This document shows positions 44,090 to 53,001 of a stretch of DNA of 64,000 nt, piece by piece. Each line of letters begins with the position of its first letter. The first letter of the stretch is position 1. Position numbers and translations under genes: made by a program. The DNA lies in NCBI RefSeq assembly GCF_000497445.1, contig NZ_CM002285.1, positions 7,744,354 through 7,808,353 on the forward strand. Reading direction: 5' to 3'. This stretch comes from Streptomyces roseochromogenus subsp. oscitans DS 12.976 (GTDB lineage Bacteria; Actinomycetota; Actinomycetes; Streptomycetales; Streptomycetaceae). A model generated the notes under the pieces. The model searched no databases, was not told where the DNA came from, and saw only the letters and a program-made list of their open reading frames with translations.

Positions 44090-45094
44090 GTGGCAGGCAA
44101 ACCGGTCAGGACCGTGAACGCCATCGACCAGACCCGGCGGATGCTCTCCCTGGTGACGTATCTCAGGGAGCGGCCCGGCGCGCGGATCGCGGATGTGGCG
44201 CGTGCCTTCGGCATCACCGAGGACGAGCTCGTCGCCGACCTCGATCTGCTGCCCATGTGCGGCACCAGCTTCCGCGGCGGTGATCTGCTGGACATCGACA
44301 CCGACGGTGAGCGCATCTGGTGGCACAATGCGGCCGCGCTCGGCGAGGAGGCCGCCGAGCCGCTGCGGCTCGCCGCCGACGAGGCGACCGCCCTGCTGGT
44401 GGCCGCCCGAGCGGTCTCGACGCTGCCGGGTCTGCGCGAGGGCGACCGGCAGGCGCTGCTGCGGGCCACCGCCAAGGTGGAGGCCGCCGCCGGTGAGGCC
44501 GCGGGCGCCAGCGCCCGGCTGTCGGTGACGTTCGAGTCCGAGGGCGGGGTCTTCGCCGATGTCGACCGGGCGATCTCCGAGCGCCGCCGGCTGTGGATCC
44601 GTTACTACTCGCCGGCCCGGGACGAGGTCACCGAGCGCGAGATAGACCCCATCCGTCTGGTCAGCGTCGGGCACACCTATGTCGAGGCCTGGTGCCGCCG
44701 CTCCGAGGCCAGGCGGACCTTCCGGCTCGACCGGGTCGCCGAGATCAGAATCCTGGACGAGCCGTCCGCACCTCCGGAGATAGAGCTGCGTGACCTGTCC
44801 GAGGCGCTGGTGCAGCCGGCCGCCGAGGATCCGGAGGTCGTGGTCGAGGTCGGCCCGGGCGGCCGCTGGGTCGCCGAGTACTACCCGCACGACAGCGCGG
44901 ATGAGCTTCCCGACGGCGGGCTGCGTATCACTCTGCGCACCCCCGATCCGGCCTCGCTGCGCCGGCTGGCGCTGCGGCTCGGCCGGGACGGCCGGATCGT
45001 CTCCCCGCCCGACCTGGCCGACAGCGCCCGCCGGGCGGCCCGTGAGGCCTTGGAGGCGTATGACACGGTGCAGTCGGCGAACTCCGGGCAGTGA
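44090..45094 (+). CDS. pafC: WYL-domain regulator PafC
   Basis: 334-residue partner of PafB. The N-terminal helix-turn-helix (RRMLSLVTYLRERPGARIADVARAFG) spans residues 15-50. The WYL core is RLWIRYYSPARDEVTEREIDPIRLVSVGHTYVEAWC near 166-205, and a WCX domain follows. The two proteins form a hetero-complex in mycobacteria. Start is GTG 44090, 15 bases after the pafB stop with AAGGGGGAG upstream. tatA follows after two small genes. Confidence 0.9.
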   Translation: MAGKPVRTVNAIDQTRRMLSLVTYLRERPGARIADVARAFGITEDELVADLDLLPMCGTSFRGGDLLDIDTDGERIWWHNAAALGEEAAEPLRLAADEATALLVAARAVSTLPGLREGDRQALLRATAKVEAAAGEAAGASARLSVTFESEGGVFADVDRAISERRRLWIRYYSPARDEVTEREIDPIRLVSVGHTYVEAWCRRSEARRTFRLDRVAEIRILDEPSAPPEIELRDLSEALVQPAAEDPEVVVEVGPGGRWVAEYYPHDSADELPDGGLRITLRTPDPASLRRLALRLGRDGRIVSPPDLADSARRAAREALEAYDTVQSANSGQ

Positions 45095-45155
45095 GAGCGC
45101 CCCAAGGTGCGCGCGGCGCACTTGGCGTACGACCACGAAATGAGGAGCGAGGGCT

Positions 45156-45449
45156 GTGAGCGAGTCTCCGGTGTCCGGTGCGGGTGAGATGACGGTGGCG
45201 GTCGCCTTCGCCGGGATGAAGAGAGCGGTCCCCGTGGTGTTCAAGGCGGGCTGCCCGGACTGCCGGGGCCGCTTCGAACTCGCCGCGAGCGCGCTGCGCC
45301 TCGCCATCGGCGCCAGCAGCCGGACCACGTTCTACTCCTTCACCTGCCCCGAGTGCGGCGCCGCCGTCCGCAAGCCAGCGGGGGAGCGCATCGTCGAGCT
45401 GCTCACCGACGGCGGGGTCAGCACACTGCGGCTGCACTCCACGGTGTAG
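45156..45449 (+). CDS. Small double-CxxC zinc-ribbon protein
   Basis: 97-residue soluble protein. CPDC near residue 33 and CPEC near 64 are about 28 residues apart and can bind one zinc. The ends are short and unremarkable. I recognise no specific family beyond conserved streptomycete proteins in this position between pafC and tatA; a nucleic-acid or protein contact is possible. Start is GTG 45156 with GAGGAGCGAGGG upstream. Confidence 0.75.
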   Translation: MSESPVSGAGEMTVAVAFAGMKRAVPVVFKAGCPDCRGRFELAASALRLAIGASSRTTFYSFTCPECGAAVRKPAGERIVELLTDGGVSTLRLHSTV

Positions 45450-45491
45450 GCGGCTGCGTCGCACGGCCGGGGACGGTCTAGTCTCGACGTC

Positions 45492-45686
45492 ATGTTCTGG
45501 CCGATGTGCGCGGTAGCGGTGGGTTTCCTGGGTCTCGCGGTGCTGGGGGTGCTCGCCGTCCGGGTCTTCCTGGAGGCGCGGCGCCTCGGACAGCAGGTCA
45601 CGGACTCCGCGCGCCGTATCAACAGGGCGGCCGAGGACCTGGAGCGGGCGGCCGTCAGCACGGCTCGCGCCGTGGATGCGTTGTAG
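45492..45686 (+). CDS. Small single-pass membrane protein
   Basis: 64-residue protein with one N-terminal membrane helix (MCAVAVGFLGLAVLGVLAVRVF) and a basic, heptad-rich helical tail (RRLGQQVTDSARRINRAAEDLERAAVSTARAV). It resembles the membrane-anchored coiled-coil proteins that often precede tatA in actinobacteria. No function is known to me. The Shine-Dalgarno is weak. Confidence 0.6.
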   Translation: MFWPMCAVAVGFLGLAVLGVLAVRVFLEARRLGQQVTDSARRINRAAEDLERAAVSTARAVDAL

Positions 45687-45926
45687 ATTGCCTCAGCCCA
45701 TGCGCTTTGGGTCACTTCGCCCTGTCACCGTGCCGGTCCGGCCAGGTACGCTGCTGGTCGCGGCCCGGAAAACGAGGCGCGGTCCGCAGCCAGAGCGGGA
45801 GTACGCACGGGGATTGTTTTACGTTCATCCCCGGGCGATACGATCGCTCCCAGCACGATGGTCAGACATTTGTCCGACCCGTCGGACATGCCCCGTCGCC
45901 CCGCCTCAGTGAGAAGGTGAAGACTT

Positions 45927-46214
45927 ATGTTCCGCAACGCACTTGAGCCGTGGCACCTGGTGCTCCTGGTTCTGGTGATTGTCCTCGTGTTCGGCTCCAA
46001 GAAGCTTCCGGACATGGCGCGCTCGCTCGGCAAGTCCGCTCGCATCCTGAAGAGCGAGGCCAAGGCGATGAAGGACGACGGCAAGCAGTCCACCACCTCC
46101 GCCCAGCCCGCCGAGGAGCAGCCCCCGGCTCAGCGCACGATCCAGGCCTCGCCCGGCGACGTGACCAGCTCCCGGCCGGTGAACGAGCAGACGGACACGA
46201 CGACCCAGCGCTGA
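45927..46214 (+). CDS. tatA: Twin-arginine translocase subunit TatA
   Basis: 95-residue pore-forming subunit of the Tat exporter for folded proteins. A single N-terminal membrane helix ([15 protein letters not shown]) is followed at once by [19 protein letters not shown], the amphipathic helix with the hallmark FG hinge. The remaining 40 residues are a disordered acidic/Gln-rich tail. AGAAGG lies upstream of ATG. tatC follows 47 bases on; tatB is not adjacent, as is normal in streptomycetes. Confidence 0.95.
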   Translation: MFRNALEPWHLVLLVLVIVLVFGSKKLPDMARSLGKSARILKSEAKAMKDDGKQSTTSAQPAEEQPPAQRTIQASPGDVTSSRPVNEQTDTTTQR

Positions 46215-46261
46215 CGCGAGGACCGGAGAATCCGGTCCGCTGCACGAGATGAGGATGTGGG

Positions 46262-47206
46262 TTGCCCAAGTCTGCCCGCAAGAAGGAGAGGGATCCCGAG
46301 GGGCGCATGCCACTCGCGGATCACTTGCGTGAGCTGCGCAACCGGCTCGCGAAGGCCGTCCTGGCGATCGTCGTCGTCACGATCGTGTCCGCCTTCTTCT
46401 ACCAGGACATCATCAACTTCGTCACCAAGCCGGTGCTCGACTCGGTCGGCTGCTCACAGTCCCTCGGGCAGCTGGCCAAGACCAAGAACGCCCACTGCGC
46501 GCACATCACGGTCAGCGGCCTGCTGGCGCCGTTCACCCTGGCCCTGAAGGTCGCGCTGACGGCGGGCATCGTGCTGGCGTCCCCGGTCTGGCTCTACCAG
46601 CTGTGGGCGTTCGTCGCGCCCGGCCTGCACCGGCACGAGAAGAAGTACGCCTACGCGTTCGTCGGGTTCGGCTTCCCGCTCTTCCTCGCCGGCGGATACA
46701 TCGCGTACCACGTGCTGCCCATGACGGCGAGGGTGATGATCGACCTCACGCCCAAGGGTGCCGAGAACCTGCTGCCGGCGGTCGACCTGGTCGACCTGGT
46801 CACCCGCATGATCATTGTCTTCGGTCTCGCCTTCGAGATGCCCTTGCTGCTGGTCATGCTCAACCTCACCGGCGTCCTGTCCGGCCGGCGGATGCTCGGC
46901 TGGTGGCGTGGCATGATCGTCGGCATCGCCGCCTTCGCGGCCGTGGCCACACCCAGCCCCGACCCGGGGACGATGCTGGCGCTGGCGGCGCCGATCTGGG
47001 CGCTGTTCTTCATCGCCGTGGCCGTCTCGCTGCTCAACGACCGGCGCAAGGAGCGCCGGGCGGCCGAGGGGCCCGCCGACGACGAGGCCTCCGAGCTGGA
47101 CCTCACCCCCGAGGACATCGGCGAGATCGAGCCCGTCCCGGCCGCCCGGGCGCTGCCCGAGCAGTCGAGCACGGACCGGGTCAACGGCTATGACGACGTG
47201 ACCTGA
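46262..47206 (+). CDS. tatC: Twin-arginine translocase subunit TatC
   Basis: 314-residue inner-membrane receptor for twin-arginine signal peptides. Six helices are evident. The N-terminal cytoplasmic motif MPLADHLRELRNRL with the conserved Glu is at residues 16-29, and the long periplasmic loop includes PVWLYQLWAFVAPGLHRHEK. The C-terminal tail of about 50 residues is acidic. The start is TTG 46262, with GAGGA upstream and no in-frame ATG near. It forms an operon with tatA, upstream of a helicase. Confidence 0.95.
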   Translation: MPKSARKKERDPEGRMPLADHLRELRNRLAKAVLAIVVVTIVSAFFYQDIINFVTKPVLDSVGCSQSLGQLAKTKNAHCAHITVSGLLAPFTLALKVALTAGIVLASPVWLYQLWAFVAPGLHRHEKKYAYAFVGFGFPLFLAGGYIAYHVLPMTARVMIDLTPKGAENLLPAVDLVDLVTRMIIVFGLAFEMPLLLVMLNLTGVLSGRRMLGWWRGMIVGIAAFAAVATPSPDPGTMLALAAPIWALFFIAVAVSLLNDRRKERRAAEGPADDEASELDLTPEDIGEIEPVPAARALPEQSSTDRVNGYDDVT

Positions 47207-47234
47207 GCCCAGAGGGCACCGAACCGCTCACGAC

Positions 47235-47267
47235 GCCCCCGCCCCGGACGATTCCCGGGACGGGGGC
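47235..47267 (+). terminator. Stem-loop after tatC
   Basis: GCCCCCGCCCCGG and CCGGGACGGGGGC pair with one mismatch around a 7-base loop, 28 bases past the stop. Confidence 0.7.
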
Positions 47268-47378
47268 ATTCGCCTTCGCAGGTCAGCGGTCCCGTCGATC
47301 AGCGGGCTTCGTCGATCAGCCCACGTTCGGATAATGATCGTCCTGTTGTCAGTGGCGCCCGGTACGCTCGAAAGCACG

Positions 47379-50186
47379 ATGACAGAGGACCTCTCACCGG
47401 CCGAGCGGTACGCGGCAGCCCGCAGGCGGGCAGCCGAGCAGGCCACCGCGCTCGCATCCTTCCGCGAGATGTACGACTTCGGCCTCGACCCCTTCCAGAT
47501 CGAGGCCTGCGAGGCGCTCGAGACAGGGAAGGGCGTGCTGGTGGCCGCCCCCACCGGCTCGGGCAAGACGATCGTGGGCGAGTTCGCCGTCCACCTCGCC
47601 CTGAGGCAGGGCAAGAAGTGCTTCTACACGACACCCATCAAGGCACTGTCGAACCAGAAGTACGCCGACCTGTGCCGCCGCTACGGAGACGGCATGGTGG
47701 GCCTGCTCACCGGCGACAACAGCATCAACTCCGACGCCCCGGTGGTCGTGATGACCACCGAGGTCCTGCGGAACATGCTCTATGCCGGCTCCCAGACCCT
47801 CCTCGGCCTCGGCTACGTGGTCATGGACGAGGTGCACTACCTCTCCGACCGCTTCCGCGGCGCTGTCTGGGAAGAGGTGATCATCCACCTGCCCGAGTCG
47901 GTGACCCTGGTGTCACTGTCGGCGACCGTGTCCAACGCCGAGGAGTTCGGTGACTGGCTGGACACCGTCCGCGGCGACACCGAGGTGATCGTCTCCGAGC
48001 ACCGGCCCGTGCCGCTCTTCCAGCATGTGCTCGCCGGACGCCGGATGTACGACCTGTTCGAAGAGGGCGAGGGCCACAAGAAGGCCGTCAACCCCGACCT
48101 GGCCCGCCTGGCCCGCATGGAGGCCACCAGACCGTCGTACCAGGACCGCAGGCGCGGCCGGGCGATGCGCGAGGCCGACCGCGAGCGGGAGCGCAGACAG
48201 CGCTCACGCGTGTGGACGCCGGGCCGCCCCGAGGTCATCGAGCGCCTCGACTCCGAGGGCCTGCTCCCGGCCATCACCTTCATCTTCAGCCGCGCCGCCT
48301 GCGAGGCCGCCGTCCAGCAGTGCCTGTACGCGGGCCTCAGACTCAACGACGAGGAGGCGCGGGAACAGGTCCGCGCACTGGTCGAGGAGCGCACCGCCTC
48401 CATCCCGTCCGAGGACCTGCACGTCCTCGGGTACTACGAGTGGCTGGAGGGCCTGGAGCGCGGTATCGCCGCCCACCACGCGGGCATGCTGCCGACCTTC
48501 AAGGAGGTCGTCGAGGAGCTGTTCGTACGTGGCCTGGTCAAGGCCGTGTTCGCCACCGAGACCCTCGCGCTCGGCATCAACATGCCCGCCCGCTCCGTGG
48601 TGCTGGAAAAGCTCGTCAAGTGGAACGGCGAGCAGCACGCCGACATCACCCCCGGCGAGTACACCCAGCTCACCGGCCGCGCCGGCCGGCGTGGCATCGA
48701 CATCGAGGGCCACGCGGTCGTGCTGTGGCAGCGCGGGATGAGCCCCGAGCACCTGGCCGGTCTCGCGGGCACGCGTACGTACCCGCTGCGCTCCAGCTTC
48801 AAGCCGTCGTACAACATGGCGGTCAACCTGGTCGAGCAGTTCGGCCGGCATCGCTCGCGCGAACTGCTGGAGACCTCCTTCGCGCAGTTCCAGGCCGACA
48901 AGTCGGTCGTCGGGATCTCCCGCCAGGTGCAGCGCAACGAAGAGGGCCTGGCCGGCTACAAGGCCTCCATGACCTGCCACCTCGGCGACTTCGAGGAGTA
49001 CGCGCGGCTGCGCCGTGAGCTCAAGGACCGCGAGACCGAGCTGGCCCGGCAGGGCGCCAACGAGCGGCGCGCCGAGGCGGCCGTGGCCCTGGAGAAGCTC
49101 AAGCCGGGAGACGTCATCCACGTACCCACGGGCAAGTACGCCGGTCTGGCCCTCGTGCTGGACCCCGGCCTGCCCGCCGGCCGCTCCAACGGCCACCGCG
49201 GCTTCGACCACCACGACGGCCCGCGCCCGCTGGTGCTCACCGCCGAGCGGCAGGTCAAGCGGCTGGCGTCGATGGACTTCCCGGTCCCGGTCGAACCGCT
49301 GGACCGGATGCGGATCCCCAAGTCCTTCAACCCGCGCTCCCCGCAGTCCCGCCGGGACCTGGCCTCCGCGCTGCGCAGCAAGGCCGGGCACATCCCGCCG
49401 GAGCGGGCCCGCAAGAAGCGCTCGCAGGCCGCCGACGACCGTGAGATCGCCCGGCTGCGCACCGCCATCCGTGCGCATTCCTGCCACGGCTGCAACGACC
49501 GTGAGGACCACGCCCGTTGGGCCGAGCGCTACCACCGGCTGCTGCGCGACACCTCACAGCTGGAGCGCCGCATCGAGGGCCGTACGAACACGATCGCGCG
49601 GACCTTCGACCGGATCGTGGCCCTGCTGACCGAACTGGACTATCTGCGCGGCGACGAGGTCACCGAACACGGCAAGCGGCTCGCCCGGCTGTACGGCGAA
49701 CTCGACCTGCTCGCCAGCGAATGCCTGCGCGAGAGAGTCTGGGAGGGCCTCGCCCCGGCCGAACTCGCCGCGTGCGTCTCGGCGTTGGTGTACGAGGCAC
49801 GGGTCAGCGACGACGCGATGGCACCCAAGCTGCCCTCGGGCAAGGCGAAGGCCGCGCTCGGTGAGATGGTCCGGATCTGGGGCCGGCTCGACGGTCTGGA
49901 GGAGGAATTCCGGATCAACCAGACCGAGGGCGTCGGGCAGCGCGAGCCCGATCTCGGCTTCGCCTGGGCCGCGTACATGTGGGCCTCGGGCAAGGGACTC
50001 GACGAGGTGCTGCGCGAGGCGGACATGCCGGCGGGGGACTTTGTGCGGTGGTGCAAGCAGGTCATCGACGTGCTGGGCCAGATTTCTGCCGCGGCGCCTG
50101 TCGAGGGCTCGACCGTGGCCAAGGCCGCGCGCAAGGCCGTTGATCAGTTGCTGCGGGGTGTGGTCGCCTACTCGTCCGTGGGATGA
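47379..50186 (+). CDS. helY: DEAD/DEAH-box RNA/DNA helicase, Ski2/HelY type
   Basis: 935-residue superfamily-2 helicase. Motif I is APTGSGKT near residue 52, motif II DEVH near 148, motif III SAT near 183, and motif VI TGRAGRRGID near 443. The C-terminal half has the long helical segment of Ski2-like proteins, including an insertion of basic repeats (DRRRGRAMREADRERERRQRSR). The mycobacterial HelY gene also sits next to tatC, which supports the name. A role in RNA or DNA unwinding is inferred; the substrate is unknown. ATG 47379 fits the family N-terminus; an earlier in-frame ATG at 47334 is not supported. Confidence 0.9.
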   Translation: MTEDLSPAERYAAARRRAAEQATALASFREMYDFGLDPFQIEACEALETGKGVLVAAPTGSGKTIVGEFAVHLALRQGKKCFYTTPIKALSNQKYADLCRRYGDGMVGLLTGDNSINSDAPVVVMTTEVLRNMLYAGSQTLLGLGYVVMDEVHYLSDRFRGAVWEEVIIHLPESVTLVSLSATVSNAEEFGDWLDTVRGDTEVIVSEHRPVPLFQHVLAGRRMYDLFEEGEGHKKAVNPDLARLARMEATRPSYQDRRRGRAMREADRERERRQRSRVWTPGRPEVIERLDSEGLLPAITFIFSRAACEAAVQQCLYAGLRLNDEEAREQVRALVEERTASIPSEDLHVLGYYEWLEGLERGIAAHHAGMLPTFKEVVEELFVRGLVKAVFATETLALGINMPARSVVLEKLVKWNGEQHADITPGEYTQLTGRAGRRGIDIEGHAVVLWQRGMSPEHLAGLAGTRTYPLRSSFKPSYNMAVNLVEQFGRHRSRELLETSFAQFQADKSVVGISRQVQRNEEGLAGYKASMTCHLGDFEEYARLRRELKDRETELARQGANERRAEAAVALEKLKPGDVIHVPTGKYAGLALVLDPGLPAGRSNGHRGFDHHDGPRPLVLTAERQVKRLASMDFPVPVEPLDRMRIPKSFNPRSPQSRRDLASALRSKAGHIPPERARKKRSQAADDREIARLRTAIRAHSCHGCNDREDHARWAERYHRLLRDTSQLERRIEGRTNTIARTFDRIVALLTELDYLRGDEVTEHGKRLARLYGELDLLASECLRERVWEGLAPAELAACVSALVYEARVSDDAMAPKLPSGKAKAALGEMVRIWGRLDGLEEEFRINQTEGVGQREPDLGFAWAAYMWASGKGLDEVLREADMPAGDFVRWCKQVIDVLGQISAAAPVEGSTVAKAARKAVDQLLRGVVAYSSVG

Positions 50187-50516
50187 CCTGCCGGGCGCTT
50201 TAAGGGGTCGCTTCTGCGGCCCCTTCACTCATTACGGTGAGTAGTTTTCGCATGCCCATATTCCGTTACCGAACGTGTTCGAATTGCAGCCGAGTGTGTA
50301 AATACGTCTGAGCGTACTCCTGTCGCAAGGGTGATTTCAGGTGCTTGCTGAATATGACACGGCGATGATCCGGTCGGACTAAGCTCGCCCGCGGCGCACC
50401 GAGTTGAGGTGAATTCGTGCACCTGTTCCCAAACATGCGATAGATCCCAACAGTTCTATGAACCTTCCCCCCAAAAGCTCTCCCGACACCCAGCCGATTC
50501 GTCTCAGAAGGCATCC
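50187..50516. other. helY-rarA intergenic region (330 bp)
   Basis: No gene is seen. The left end holds the helY terminator. The centre is relatively AT-rich for this genome and contains the perfect palindrome CGAACGTGTTCG at 50270-50281, a possible operator for the rar operon. AGAAGG before ATG 50517 is the rarA ribosome-binding site. Confidence 0.5.
50202..50225 (+). terminator. Rho-independent terminator after helY
   Basis: AAGGGGTCGC and GCGGCCCCTT pair over 10 positions (one T-G wobble) with a TTCT loop. Confidence 0.8.
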
Positions 50517-52181
50517 ATGGTGAGTGTTCAGAAGCCTCCCGGTCGCCGTGAACGTCCCTATGCGCGCGTCCTGTTGCCGCCGGCCATAGTGATGGCCGCA
50601 GCGACCGGGGGCGCCGTAGCCCTGTCGCCCGTGTCGGCCCGGATCGCCGTCGGCGCGGTAGGAGCGCTCGCCGTGCTGCTCGTTCTCGCCACGGGCGCCG
50701 AAGCCGCCCGCCGTGGCCGCAGGATCCGCGAGGAACAGGCCGAGCACGCCCGTCACGCCGCGTATCTGCAGCACCGGATCGCCGCCCAGGACGAGCTGAT
50801 CGAGAAGTTCGCCACCGACATCATCCCGACCGGTCTGCTGCGGCTGCGCGCCGGAGAACCGCTCCGGGACGTCCTGAAGAACATCTACGACGCCGACCCC
50901 GAGCTGCGCGCCCTGCCGGACATGTACCGCGAGATGTTCCGCGTCTCGCTGCGCGGCGCCGACCGCGAGATCTCGATGCGCGACGCCACCGAGCGCTCGT
51001 ACGTGAGCATCGCCCGCCGTATCCAGGCCATCGTCCACCAGCAGTCCAAGGAACTGCGGGAGATGGAGGAGGACCACGGCCGCAACCCCGAGGTCTTCGA
51101 CGACCTGCTGCGCATCGACCACGGCACCTCGCTGATCGGCCGTCTCGCCGACACCATCGGCGTCCTCGGCGGCGGCCGTCCCGGCCGCCAGTGGCCCCTG
51201 CCGGTCTCCCTCTACAGCACGCTGCGCGGCGCCATGTCGCGCATCCTGGAGTACCGCCGCATCCAGCTGAACTCCATCGTCAACATCAACATCAAGGGCA
51301 CCTCCGTCGAGCCGGTCCTCCACGCGGCCGCCGAACTCCTCGACAACGCCACCCGCTACTCGCCGCCCACGGCCAAGGTGCATGTCACCGCCACCGAGGT
51401 GCAGACCGGCATCGTCATCGAGATCGAGGACGCCGGTGTCAGCCTCACCGAGGAGTCCCGCGCCCGCATCGAGAAGATGATCGAGGACGCCAGGAACCTC
51501 GACGACGCGCACAACCTCGGCGAGAACCCGCGTCTCGGTCTCGCGGTCGTCGGCCGGCTGTGCAAGATGTTCGACATGGAGGTCTCGCTGCGGGCCTCCG
51601 CCTACGGCGGCTGCCGCGCGATCCTCGTCGTGCCGCGTGTCATGACGACCACCGAACCCGGCGTGGGCGCCGCCCACGGTATCGGTGCCACCGGTACCCC
51701 GATGCCCGAGCTCGGCGCCGTCGAGGGCCCCAAGCGCCCGCCGAAGAGGCGCCGGCCCACCAGCCCCAAGATTCCCGCCGGGATCTCCATGGAGGACGAC
51801 GTCCCCGTGGTCACCGAGTGGACCGCGGGCGGACTGCCGCAGCGCCGCAGCCGGATGAAGACCCCGCTGAGCCAGCGCTTCGCCGAGAAGGCCGAGGTCG
51901 AGCAGGCCGAGCGCGAGGGCAGGCCGACCATCTGGTCGCAGCCCAAGCCCGAACCGGAGCCCGAGCTGGACCCCGAGATCAAGAAGCTCAGGGAGCGGCC
52001 GATCGGCCAGGGGATCGAGGACTTCTGGAACGGCCTGCGCAAGGGCATGCCCGAGGGCGCCACCGGGCCCGAACTGACCGACTTCACCCGGCACCCGGAA
52101 AAGTACGTGTACCTGCTCAACGATTCGGACACCGCCACCGAGGCCGCCACCGGGGCCGACGACGAGGGGGACCTCAAGTGA
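50517..52181 (+). CDS. rarA: Conservon sensor-kinase-like protein RarA/CvnA9
   Basis: 554-residue membrane protein. Two helices (LLPPAIVMAAATGGAVAL and IAVGAVGALAVLLVLA) near residues 18-55 are followed by a dimerisation helix with RIDHGTSLIGRLADT and a GHKL ATPase domain: ELLDNATRYSPP (N box), EIEDAGVSLTEE (a degenerate G1 box) and LAVVGRL. The C-terminal 150 residues are Pro-rich and basic. In S. coelicolor this conservon (rarA-E, cvn9) restrains aerial growth; the first protein may act as a G-protein-coupled-receptor-like scaffold instead of a typical histidine kinase. Overlaps rarB (GTGA). Confidence 0.88.
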   Translation: MVSVQKPPGRRERPYARVLLPPAIVMAAATGGAVALSPVSARIAVGAVGALAVLLVLATGAEAARRGRRIREEQAEHARHAAYLQHRIAAQDELIEKFATDIIPTGLLRLRAGEPLRDVLKNIYDADPELRALPDMYREMFRVSLRGADREISMRDATERSYVSIARRIQAIVHQQSKELREMEEDHGRNPEVFDDLLRIDHGTSLIGRLADTIGVLGGGRPGRQWPLPVSLYSTLRGAMSRILEYRRIQLNSIVNINIKGTSVEPVLHAAAELLDNATRYSPPTAKVHVTATEVQTGIVIEIEDAGVSLTEESRARIEKMIEDARNLDDAHNLGENPRLGLAVVGRLCKMFDMEVSLRASAYGGCRAILVVPRVMTTTEPGVGAAHGIGATGTPMPELGAVEGPKRPPKRRRPTSPKIPAGISMEDDVPVVTEWTAGGLPQRRSRMKTPLSQRFAEKAEVEQAEREGRPTIWSQPKPEPEPELDPEIKKLRERPIGQGIEDFWNGLRKGMPEGATGPELTDFTRHPEKYVYLLNDSDTATEAATGADDEGDLK

Positions 52182-52582
52182 TCCAGCAGCGAGGCAACAT
52201 CGACTGGATGCTCAAGCAGCTGAACGACGGCGTGCCGGGCATCGAGATGATCGTGGTCCTCTCCGCGGACGGACTGCGCATCGCCCGCTACGGCGGCGAT
52301 CCCGACGCATGCGACCGCGTGGCCGCCGCCTGCGCGGGCGTGCAGAGCCTGGCCGGCGCCATCATCCAGGAACTCCCGGGCGCCGGCGACATGAAGGTCG
52401 TCGTCTTCGAGATCGAGGGCGGCTACTTCTACCTCATGAACGCCGGCGACAACGCCTACCTCGCCGTACTCGCCGACGTGACCTGCGAGCCGGGCCGGAT
52501 GAGCGGCATGATGCGCGACCTCGTCGTCCGGATCGGCGCCCATCTCACCAGTCCGCCCCGGCGGAACGGGCAGACCGTATGA
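52178..52582 (+). CDS. rarB: Roadblock/LC7-domain protein RarB/CvnB9
   Basis: 134-residue roadblock-fold protein, a partner of small GTPases. The core is residues 8-120, starting NIDWMLKQLNDGVPGIEMIVVLSADGLRIAR and with GYFYLMNAGDNAYLAVLAD. In conservons it is thought to act as a GTPase-activating or scaffolding subunit. GTG 52178 overlaps the rarA stop; GAGGGGG lies eight bases upstream. Its stop overlaps the rarC start (ATGA). Confidence 0.92.
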   Translation: MIQQRGNIDWMLKQLNDGVPGIEMIVVLSADGLRIARYGGDPDACDRVAAACAGVQSLAGAIIQELPGAGDMKVVVFEIEGGYFYLMNAGDNAYLAVLADVTCEPGRMSGMMRDLVVRIGAHLTSPPRRNGQTV

Positions 52583-53001
52583 CTCCTCCACGACGTAAAC
52601 GGCGCGAGCCGAAGCCCCCGCCGCCCCCGCAGCCACCGGCACCCACAGCGGCGGACGGCGAGGCCGAGCCGCCACCCAAGAACCCCGAGCGGCTGTACAC
52701 GGTCGCCGGATCCGAGGACGGGGCACGCGCCGAACTCGACCTCGTGACGTTAATCGTGGCGCGCGACGCGCCTCAGGTGGCCGCCTCACCGGAGCAGGCG
52801 TCGGTACTGCGGCTCTGTGCCAACCCTCTGTCCGTGGCCGAGCTCTCGGCCTATCTGAACCTGCCGTTCAGCGCGATGACCGTCCTGATCACCGAGATGA
52901 TCACGGCCGAGCTGGTGCAGGCGCGCGCCCCGGTCGCCCGGCAGGCGGTTCCCGACCGTTCCATCCTTGAAGCGGTGATGCATGGACTTCAAAGGCTCTG
53001 A
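52579..53001 (+). CDS. rarC: DUF742-domain protein RarC/CvnC9, with a TTA codon
   Basis: 140-residue protein. A Pro/basic N-terminus (residues 1-40) is followed by a DUF742 winged-helix-like domain (RLYTVAGSEDGA, VLRLCANPLSVAELSAYLNLPFSAMTVLITEMI). DUF742 proteins are invariant third genes of conservons. Leu58 is encoded by TTA at 52750-52752, the only in-frame TTA I found in the intact genes, so translation should need the bldA tRNA. It overlaps rarB by 4 bases and rarD by 20 bases. Confidence 0.9.
   Translation: MTPPRRKRREPKPPPPPQPPAPTAADGEAEPPPKNPERLYTVAGSEDGARAELDLVTLIVARDAPQVAASPEQASVLRLCANPLSVAELSAYLNLPFSAMTVLITEMITAELVQARAPVARQAVPDRSILEAVMHGLQRL

Noticed and set aside
41480..45328. 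Long minus-strand frame of 1282 codons opposite the FKBP and paf genes
   Set aside because: It spans several well-supported genes on the other strand and shows only low-complexity Arg/Leu/His-rich sequence.
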